A DNA stretch of 64,000 nucleotides, taken from positions 108,465-172,464 of the IMG/VR virus record IMGVR_UViG_3300047469_000312. One strand, 5' to 3'. This document shows positions 58,383 through 64,000 of the stretch, piece after piece. The notes beneath the pieces are model-generated. The model saw only the letters and a list, made by a program, of their open reading frames with translations. It had not been told where the DNA came from and did no database searches. The first letter of the stretch is position 1. Each line of letters starts with the position of its first letter. This stretch comes from a virus. The position numbers were made by a program, and so were the translations under genes.

Positions 58383-58838
58383 ATGAACCCCATTCGCACG
58401 CCTTACGACCCAACGAATAATTTCTTCATGATGCAAGACATCGATCTGCCGAATCTACGCGAGCTTACCGAGATGGTCCATCAGGCCACCCTGCTCGACG
58501 AATATGCCAATGACAAGTTCGTCATTCGCATCATGAAGCGCGTGACGGATGCCGCATACGCGCTGCTGCAGCTGACCAATGGCTTCGACGGCAAAGATAC
58601 CGGTGAAGTGCGCTACAACTGGCTGCCGGTCAAGTTCTACAAGGCGGTGGCCAAAGACAATGGCGACTACGACTATTACGACGGCTTCAAGATCACGCTC
58701 TCGTGCCCAGGCGTGATGAATGCCATCGAGATCTTCTTCTCACTGCAAGCCTCGGCTTACAAATACGGCGTCTTCGAGCGCCATGAGCTCGGTGGTTGGC
58801 AAAGCCGTTCTTCGATAAAAGACCAGGAGGCCAAGTAA
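58383..58838 (+). CDS. Hypothetical protein, 151 aa
   Basis: Not recognised. It starts MNPIRTPYDPTNNFFMMQDI, 2 nt after the previous stop, with its stop overlapping the next start. Acidic and mostly helical. Confidence 0.72.
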   Translation: MNPIRTPYDPTNNFFMMQDIDLPNLRELTEMVHQATLLDEYANDKFVIRIMKRVTDAAYALLQLTNGFDGKDTGEVRYNWLPVKFYKAVAKDNGDYDYYDGFKITLSCPGVMNAIEIFFSLQASAYKYGVFERHELGGWQSRSSIKDQEAK

Positions 58839-59194
58839 TGGAACTGCTCCCTATCGGCCAGCGCGTCACCCACTTCGATGGTGGTCCGCATTCGCATGGC
58901 AAAGGCACGATCGTCGGTTACAACCGCATCACGCCTAACAACTACGCGAAGGAAAACCCCCGTGCGGCCGCTGAAGCCATCGCGACCATTCAGGATGCGG
59001 CTTTGCAGAGCGCTATGATGGGCGCGCTGGTGGGCGGCTTCTACGACGGCAATCGCTGCCCGTACGTCGTGCGCTGGGACCCGCGTAACGACGACAGTGA
59101 GATCGGCTTGAAGTACCCGCAAGGTTACAAGGATGTCTACGAGCCGGATTCGATTCGTGTGATTCCGGGTGAAGTCGTGGAAGTCCCGCAGTAG
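58838..59194 (+). CDS. Hypothetical protein, 118 aa
   Basis: Not recognised. AGGAGG fixes the ATG at 58838. The opening MELLPIGQRVTHFDGGPHSH and later CPYVVRWDPR look like a small SH3-like beta barrel, with a helical insert. Function unknown. Confidence 0.7.
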   Translation: MELLPIGQRVTHFDGGPHSHGKGTIVGYNRITPNNYAKENPRAAAEAIATIQDAALQSAMMGALVGGFYDGNRCPYVVRWDPRNDDSEIGLKYPQGYKDVYEPDSIRVIPGEVVEVPQ

Positions 59195-59215
59195 CAAGAT
59201 CACCAGGAGAAGACG

Positions 59216-59515
59216 ATGGAACGTTTTGAACTCACCCCCGAAGAGCGTGAAGAACTCGTGGCGTTTGTAAACAACCCGCCGAATTCGTTCGCGACGTTCG
59301 ACGAGCTGAGCCAGTGTATCACCAAGATCACCGCGCGCGTGAAGCCGTTCTACGAAGCGGGCCAAGGCATGGCGGAGAACGATCTGGTCCTGATCGACAA
59401 GGCTACCGAAGTGCTCGCCTATGTCGACGACATCATCTCGAAGACGACGACCAATGTCGAGCTGGTGAAGGAGAACCTGACTGTGCTGCATCGCGGTAAC
59501 GATACGGTGCATTAA
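59216..59515 (+). CDS. Hypothetical protein, 99 aa
   Basis: Not recognised. AGGAGA precedes the ATG. The product starts MERFELTPEEREELVAFVNN; acidic and all-helical. It is the last + strand gene before the guide array and converges with the presumed array transcript. Confidence 0.7.
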   Translation: MERFELTPEEREELVAFVNNPPNSFATFDELSQCITKITARVKPFYEAGQGMAENDLVLIDKATEVLAYVDDIISKTTTNVELVKENLTVLHRGNDTVH

Positions 59516-59521
59516 CAGTAG

Positions 59522-59553
59522 TGCGGCATAAAGCCCGAGGCAAGCCTCGGGCT
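59522..59553 (-). terminator. Reverse-oriented hairpin-TATGCCGC cassette, probable array terminator
   Basis: AGCCCGAGG (59532-59540), CAAG loop, CCTCGGGCT (59545-59553). Read on the - strand the stem is followed by TTTATGCCGC, the same element that follows + strand units at 30874 and elsewhere. The orientation implies that it ends a - strand transcript, i.e. one coming from the array. The stem could also help end the + strand gene at 59515. Confidence 0.55.
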
Positions 59554-59577
59554 GCAGTAAGCATCAAGGACAGTCAG

Positions 59578-60797
59578 CCACCCAACCGATTTAGTGTATC
59601 AGAGTATCGATGTCACCCAGTCCCGCGTAGTTGACCAAGGAAGTCAAGTCACCCAGTTGTCGAAGTGCATCAGAAAACTCAAGCCCCATCCACCCTACGC
59701 CAGTGGGTCAAATGCGGCGAGTCACTCATCATAGACTATCGTATCGCTCGGAGAAACTCACCCAGCTCCGTTGAATGTATCACATCGGTATCACACCCAT
59801 AGGGGAAATGTGTGCCAGAGAAGATGAATTCACCCATACTACACTTGCGCATCAGGCACGTTGAAACACCCAGGAGAGACGGAAAATGCATCATGTTTTT
59901 GTTAGCCGCCCAAACCGGATAATTGCACCAATGAGTAAAAGTCCCCCATTGTAGTCTAGTGTGTCAGACTGACATAGTCCCCCAGAGAGTCGAAATCGTA
60001 CCATCGGTTTAATTTCGCCCGTGGAGGAGAAGTGCGTCAAAGGGTGTTGTCACCCAATTAAGTAATACGGGTCAAAACATGGAAGTTACCCAGGTAATCG
60101 ACCGCATCAAAAATACGCAGACACCCAAAAAATTTTAGTGGGCCACTTCGGGAAGGTCTCCCAAAAAGAGACAGCGTATCAAGGTAGGACGAATGTCACC
60201 CACGATCTCGAGTGTATCAATCTGCTCCAGTCACCCATTGTGATAGAATGTACCAAGTGAAGTAATTCAACCAGATGTAATCAGTGTATCTAGGCACTGT
60301 TGTCGCCCATGCGAGGTCAGTGTATCATCGTGCATGAGTCATCCAGATAGCTCAGTGTATCAAAAGTCTTGAAACCCCCATCAATTCGCAGTGTGTCTCA
60401 GAGGGGAACATCACCCAGTGTAGAGTAACGCATCACGGTCAAACAGTCACCCAATTCCGGTTAGTGCATCACCAAACTTCAGTCACCCAGAGCCAGAAAG
60501 TGTATCAAAGTAAGAAAAGCACCCATCCAGATAGAATGAACCAGTTGGACAGTTTCATCCAACATACAACAGCGTATCAAACGGTCTTATTCGCCCAATT
60601 GCGTCAAATGTATCAGCAACCTTTATTCACTCATATTCCCACAGTGTATCATCGTAGCAAATTCACCCAATCTCGCATAGTGGATCGACAGAACGCAGTC
60701 ACCCCTGAACAACTAGTGCATCAGTAAGCTGTATTCATCCATGACGACGTAGTGTATCAAACCAGTAGACTCTCACCCAAGAGCAGCTAGTGTAACA
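59578..60797 (-). repeat. TIGR-like array: about 34 units of ~36 bp with two motifs and two spacers each
   Basis: Motif A (consensus AGTGTATCA) starts at 59593, 59629, 59664, 59702, 59738, 59774, 59809, 59846, 59885, 59922, 59958, 59995, 60031, 60066, 60101, 60137, 60173, 60211, 60247, 60283, 60319, 60354, 60390, 60427, 60463, 60499, 60535, 60571, 60607, 60643, 60679, 60715, 60751, 60789. Motif B (consensus TCACCCA, usually preceded by A then G/T) alternates with it, 34 copies from 59578 to 60773. Seven A and twelve B copies are exact. Between B and A lie 9 variable nt; between A and the extended B also 9. This gives 9+9+9+9=36, the layout of TIGR arrays, which yield 36-nt dual-spacer tigRNAs. 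On the - strand the motifs read TGATACACT and TGGGTGACT, both with UGA, as in box C/D-type RNAs. The neighbouring Nop-domain gene supports this. Confidence 0.88.
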
Positions 60798-60803
60798 CCA
60801 ACG

Positions 60804-60831
60804 CGTATACAACCACTTACAATTGAAACAA
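60804..60831 (-). promoter_or_regulatory. Possible - strand promoter for the array
   Basis: On the - strand, TTGTTT (60826-60831) and TATACG (60804-60809) lie 16 nt apart in the gap between the tas start and the array. This is a weak sigma70-like pair reading into the array. Confidence 0.25.
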
Positions 60832-60843
60832 GGAAACCGAATC

Positions 60844-62142
60844 ATGAATACCCCGATCATCGCCCCGACCTACAACCCGAATCTCGCTGTGATTCGCACC
60901 ATGGTGCGCTCAGCCTACGACATGCAGGGTCTGCGCATTCAGATGGGGAACCGCGTGACCGCCAGCTTCAAAGCCAAGCTCGGTCTGCGTCAGGACGGCA
61001 TGAGCGAGGCCGAACTCGAGAAGCAGGAAAAGAACCTGCTCGAGCAGTTGCGCAAGTCCTATCGTCGTATCACTGACGGCATCATCGACGAGCACCACGA
61101 CGACACCACAGAAGCCATCGAAACGATGACCGCTAAGCTTCCCACCGAGAAGAAATTCAAGGGCGACGAGCTCATCACGCACTACAGCGAACTGCTGCTG
61201 GTGGATAACTACCTGAACACGCTCAAGAACGAAGAGCACCACTTCAAGGACATGGAGCGGATTCTGAAGAAGATCCCGATCTACACAGAGTTCTTGTCCG
61301 GGGTGCGCGGCATTGGTCCGGCTTTGGCGGGCATCATCGTCTCCGAAATCGACATCACCAAGGCCGAGTATCCGTCAAGCCTGTGGAAGCTCGCTGGGCT
61401 GGACGTGGTGCATATTGGCAAGTACGTCGACGACAAGGGTCGTGAGCAGACCGTGCGCGGGCAAGAAATCGACGCCTGGTACGCCGACAGCAAGAACTTC
61501 GATCTGCCGATGCTCGCCGAAGGCAAGTACCCGGTGACCTTCGAAGCAGTTGGTCGGTCGCGGCGCGACTTCTGTTTGGTGCAGAAGGAATACACCAATC
61601 GCGAGGGCGAGCAGGCGTTGCGGGATTCGATCACCTTCAACCCGTTCCTGAAGACTAAGCTGATCGGCGTGGCCGGTACCTCGTTCTTGCGCGCAGGCAT
61701 CTCCACCGTGGATGGCAAGAAAGTCGGCGCAGTCCGTCGACTGGAACTGGCCAAGGAAGAAGGCTTTGATCCGAAGGACTACGCGGAGATGGACGAAGAC
61801 CAAGCTGTCATCATCTATCTGCGCGCCAAGGGTCACACGGTAGTCGTCGAACCGAGCCCGTATGCGGTGATCTACAACAATTACAAGAACCGCCTGAAGA
61901 ACGATCCGCGCCACGCTGAGAAGACGGACCTGCATAAGCACAACATGGCGATCCGCTATATGGTCAAGCGCTTCTTGGTCGATCTGTACAACAAGTGGCG
62001 GGCGCTGGAAGGTCTGGTCGTCGCTCCGGAGTACTCGGAAGGCGTGCTGGGCAAGGTGCACGGCGTCGCGAAGGAAGCTGGTTGGCAACACCCGCGTTAC
62101 CGCGCCGCGACGGGCGGTCAGCATCCCAATCACTCAGCCTAA
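60844..62142 (+). CDS. Nop/Transposase_20-domain protein, probable Tas protein of the nuclease-less (TasA) type
   Basis: 432 aa. An N-terminal region is followed by a long helical stretch (about 50-145) and then LSGVRGIGPALAGIIVSEI (152-169), the helix-hairpin-helix-like signature of the IS110/IS116 Transposase_20 domain, continuing WKLAGLDVV. A C-terminal helical part (YAVIYNNYKNRLKNDP..., KHNMAIRYMVKRFLVDLYNK) matches the end of the same domain. This domain is related to the Nop domain of box C/D RNPs and of Tas proteins. No DEDD (RuvC-like) transposase domain and no HNH or RuvC nuclease is visible, so it should bind RNA-guided DNA without cutting it. AAGGAAA precedes the ATG. The 36-bp array lies 47 nt upstream. 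Confidence 0.82.
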   Translation: MNTPIIAPTYNPNLAVIRTMVRSAYDMQGLRIQMGNRVTASFKAKLGLRQDGMSEAELEKQEKNLLEQLRKSYRRITDGIIDEHHDDTTEAIETMTAKLPTEKKFKGDELITHYSELLLVDNYLNTLKNEEHHFKDMERILKKIPIYTEFLSGVRGIGPALAGIIVSEIDITKAEYPSSLWKLAGLDVVHIGKYVDDKGREQTVRGQEIDAWYADSKNFDLPMLAEGKYPVTFEAVGRSRRDFCLVQKEYTNREGEQALRDSITFNPFLKTKLIGVAGTSFLRAGISTVDGKKVGAVRRLELAKEEGFDPKDYAEMDEDQAVIIYLRAKGHTVVVEPSPYAVIYNNYKNRLKNDPRHAEKTDLHKHNMAIRYMVKRFLVDLYNKWRALEGLVVAPEYSEGVLGKVHGVAKEAGWQHPRYRAATGGQHPNHSA

Positions 62143-62155
62143 GAAGGAAGAAGTC

Positions 62156-62386
62156 ATGTGTCTCACCCAGCAAGAAATCGACCTGTGTAAAGAGGATGTG
62201 AAGCTCAGTCGCAACGAGCTCAGCCAGAAGTACAACCTCGATCAAGGTGGTGAACACCCGGTGGCAACACGCGAGTCCTTCGATCGCAACGGCCTGCGGG
62301 ACCCCTTCAATCCCACCACCGACTACACGACCGAGTATCGCGTCTGGACGTGGCACCAAGTCAAGGAAGTAGCCGAAGGCAACTAA
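62156..62386 (+). CDS. Hypothetical protein, 76 aa
   Basis: Not recognised. AAGGAAGAAG precedes the ATG, 13 nt after the tas-like gene, so they are probably co-transcribed. The product starts MCLTQQEIDLCKEDVKLSRN and is acidic; the first 30 residues are helical. It may be an accessory to the system or unrelated. Confidence 0.66.
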   Translation: MCLTQQEIDLCKEDVKLSRNELSQKYNLDQGGEHPVATRESFDRNGLRDPFNPTTDYTTEYRVWTWHQVKEVAEGN

Positions 62387-62409
62387 GTCTTTTCCGAGGA
62401 GCAAAGCAA

Positions 62410-62613
62410 ATGAAAAAGCAACACATTGCAGACAGTATCGGTAAGACTGTAACTGTCAATCCGCTCCGTGACATCGGCATCGACGGCGACATCCGACGCA
62501 TCATTGGCAAGGACGCTACGCTTGTTAAGCAGTGCAAGAGCGGTTTGCTCCAAATCAACTGCGAAGGTCGTGACTACTCGGTGCCGATGATCAACGTCGA
62601 CCTGAAGGTCTAA
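62410..62613 (+). CDS. Hypothetical protein, 67 aa
   Basis: Not recognised. GAGGAG precedes the ATG at 62410. The product starts MKKQHIADSIGKTVTVNPLR and looks like a small beta-barrel protein (a Gly/Val-rich strand pattern ending NVDLKV). Last + strand gene before the convergent terminator. Confidence 0.64.
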   Translation: MKKQHIADSIGKTVTVNPLRDIGIDGDIRRIIGKDATLVKQCKSGLLQINCEGRDYSVPMINVDLKV

Positions 62614-62652
62614 GCGGCATAAGCCCTCCCCATTACGGGGAGGGCGTCTATG
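62612..62652. terminator. Bidirectional hairpin between convergent genes
   Basis: GCCCTCCCC (62623-62631) pairs with GGGGAGGGC (62637-62645). TATGC follows on the + strand and TTATGCCGC on the - strand, so the element is double-sided and serves both the + strand unit and the protease gene. Confidence 0.75.
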
Positions 62653-62671
62653 CTACTCTTTCTTTTTTGCT

Positions 62672-63463
62672 TTAACCAGCGACCTGAGTGATCACCCAGA
62701 AATCTTCAGCGAGCTGCGGATTCATGATGTACTCATACGGCAGCCAGAATGAACCCCGCTCGTTCGAGCCCGGCCAAGCAGGCGGGTAGATCGTGTTCCA
62801 CGAGTTGCGGACCAGAATCGCTTGCTTGCTGTCGTCGTAACCCACCGCCAGCACGGCGTGACCGCCCTGGCAGGTTTCGGTCGGACCCGGCATCGGTACC
62901 ACACCCGAGGCGATCGTCTGCGGTGCTTCGAACGAATCGTACACGATGATGCCGATCAGAATCGGTCGATTCAGCACTGCCAGCACGTGCTTGAACGCTG
63001 TCAGCTCTTGCGGTACCGCTTCGTACTGCAGCGCCCGGTGTTGCAGGCCTTCGTTGTACGCTTCAAGCGAGGGCTTCTGACGGAACGCTTGTTCGTTGTA
63101 CGGCCAGGTGGTTTCGAGCGGCGCACCGTATTGCGCGGCGGCCTTCACCACGTCCCGAATCTGACCACCTGAATCCTGATCCACCGTGCCTTCGAGATTG
63201 CGCTCGTTCCAGTACAGGAACAACCGCGAGAGTTGCACCGCGTTGTCGTTATTGTTCTGGATGTTTTGTTCGTATTCGAGCGCGCCTGCGCAGGCGTTGG
63301 CTGTACAGCTACCGAGTTGATCTTGATCGAAGACCGGGCCGAGGTAAGGCGTCAAATCCGCTTTGGGCGGAATCAGTGCCGCACCGAAGGTCTTGTGGCC
63401 TTGGTAAACGAAGTCACGCGCATCGTGCGTCTTCAGTTTACGGTTGTACTTACTGTTACTCAT
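62672..63463 (-). CDS. Papain-like (C1A) cysteine peptidase
   Basis: 263 aa. The papain catalytic set is complete: FDQDQLGSCTANACAG with oxyanion Gln47 and nucleophile Cys53, CQGGHAVLAVGYD with His202, and LVRNSWNTIY with Asn220. There is no signal peptide and no obvious propeptide beyond about 40 residues. The ATG at 63463 (MSNSKYNRK) has GGGG upstream. Papain-fold peptidases are unusual in phages; it might process virion or host proteins. Placed on the opposite strand, it is controlled separately. Fold confidence is high, role unknown. Confidence 0.82.
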   Translation of the reverse strand: MSNSKYNRKLKTHDARDFVYQGHKTFGAALIPPKADLTPYLGPVFDQDQLGSCTANACAGALEYEQNIQNNNDNAVQLSRLFLYWNERNLEGTVDQDSGGQIRDVVKAAAQYGAPLETTWPYNEQAFRQKPSLEAYNEGLQHRALQYEAVPQELTAFKHVLAVLNRPILIGIIVYDSFEAPQTIASGVVPMPGPTETCQGGHAVLAVGYDDSKQAILVRNSWNTIYPPAWPGSNERGSFWLPYEYIMNPQLAEDFWVITQVAG

Positions 63464-63548
63464 GCTAACCCCTGTCGGTAGTGATCGAAGCGAAAAAATA
63501 CACTTCATACGATCCAATATTTTTTTACTTACCGAAAAAGATTACGCA

Positions 63549-63558
63549 CCTATATTAC
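63549..63558 (+). promoter_or_regulatory. CCTATATTAC promoter-like box
   Basis: CCTATATTAC with the exact TATATTAC core, 27 nt upstream of the last gene; it lies in the divergent gap after the peptidase gene start. Confidence 0.6.
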
Positions 63559-63585
63559 TGCTATGTCATCAATCAGGAGAACCGT

Positions 63586-63993
63586 ATGTCCAACCACCAG
63601 ATTATGTTAAGCGATGCTGCAAACGGGAGTCAGCTCGACGCGATCTTTGCGTTTCTCGACCCTCAGATGGACCCCGCACGCAAACCTCACATGTTTCGAC
63701 TCGCGCGCGAATGGGTCGCGCAAGAACTCTCACTTTACGGCAAGAGCTATAACACCGACGCCGTCGAATGCACGCTCGAGCTCCAGAAGGTCAAGGCAGT
63801 GTTTGACTTTCATGGCGAAGACGCTGAGATGCTGGCGTATCAGCTCAAGCTCAGTATCGTTGGGCAAGAGCCACACCATCCTACGGTTGAAGTGGATGCG
63901 CTTTTTATCATCAACGCCCAGGGCGTCGTGGATAACCTTGTGCTCTCCAAAGCTGCGAATCTTACTGATGACGAACAGCCCAAACTTGTCTAG
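63586..63993 (+). CDS. Hypothetical protein, 135 aa
   Basis: Not recognised. AGGAGA precedes the ATG at 63586; a longer frame starting at 63481 would run through the promoter-like box. The product starts MSNHQIMLSDAANGSQLDAI; acidic, mixed structure, ending DDEQPKLV. Probably early, given its promoter. Confidence 0.7.
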   Translation: MSNHQIMLSDAANGSQLDAIFAFLDPQMDPARKPHMFRLAREWVAQELSLYGKSYNTDAVECTLELQKVKAVFDFHGEDAEMLAYQLKLSIVGQEPHHPTVEVDALFIINAQGVVDNLVLSKAANLTDDEQPKLV

Positions 63994-64000
63994 GAAATTT

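Noticed and set aside
60464-60727. 87-aa ORF inside the array
   Set aside because: 36 bp equals 12 codons, so the array motifs give an in-frame periodic peptide by chance. It has no ribosome-binding site and simply reads repeat and spacer sequence.
59578-60797. CRISPR array
   Set aside because: The period of about 36 bp and unique stretches suggest it at first, but there is no single long identical repeat; each unit has two short degenerate motifs of different sequence and two spacers of about 9 nt. No cas gene is nearby.
60844-62142. IS110-type insertion sequence
   Set aside because: The Transposase_20 domain is present, but the catalytic DEDD domain is not visible, and the DNA next to it is a multi-unit array rather than a single bridge-RNA region.

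Overview
This window looks like part of a large tailed-phage (probably jumbo myovirus) chromosome. More than 110 short, tightly packed genes run almost all on the + strand, with stop/start overlaps and few recognisable functions. There are several tail-fibre genes, nucleotide-metabolism enzymes, RNA-repair enzymes and no ribosomal, metabolic or tRNA genes. Five copies of a CCTATATNAC box resemble the TATATTAC early promoter known from phiKZ-type phages. A hairpin followed by TATGCCG/TATGACG closes many transcription units. The moderately GC-rich codon use and a YadA-type adhesin suggest a Gram-negative host, perhaps a beta-proteobacterium; that is inference.

Layout. 1-2.2 kb: end of a prohead-protease-like gene and small genes. 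2.2-13.4 kb: BCS1-like AAA+ ATPase, P-loop protein, RlaP-type nucleotidyltransferase, thymidylate synthase, Thg1-like 3'-5' polymerase, a paralogous pair. 13.4-20.2 kb: structured intergenic region, HNH-like protein, MazG-like hydrolase, DUF3307 protein, GNAT, two AlpA/MerR-like regulators. 20.3-22.4 kb: complete trimeric autotransporter adhesin with its own promoter and terminator. 22.4-25.8 kb: small genes including a NADAR protein. 25.8-35.6 kb: tail-fibre and host-recognition block with an embedded lipase-like gene, a QueC-like enzyme and an RNA ligase. 35.7-59.5 kb: three-winged-helix protein, exported Pro-rich protein, many small proteins, dCTP deaminase, 2OG oxygenase, HicB-like protein, lytic transglycosylase. 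59.5-62.1 kb: a 1.2-kb array of about 34 units with a period close to 36 bp, next to a 432-aa Nop/Transposase_20 protein. 62.1-64 kb: small genes and a papain-like protease on the - strand.

The most exciting element is the array plus the Nop-domain gene. Each unit has two short conserved motifs (AGTGTATCA and roughly AGTCACCCA) separating two variable stretches of about 9 nt. This is the architecture of TIGR-Tas systems (tandem interspaced guide RNA arrays, 36-nt tigRNAs, Nop-domain Tas protein). No nuclease domain is visible, so the protein resembles the nuclease-less TasA type. A hairpin-TATGCCGC cassette lying in reverse orientation at the far end of the array suggests that the guide array is transcribed from the - strand, divergently from tas.

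Other themes are an RNA-repair set (RlaP-like, Thg1-like, RNA ligase), a dNTP-pool set (thymidylate synthase, dCTP deaminase, MazG-like hydrolase), several highly structured intergenic elements that may be small RNAs, and secreted proteins (adhesin, Pro-rich protein, lytic transglycosylase) that would alter the host surface.
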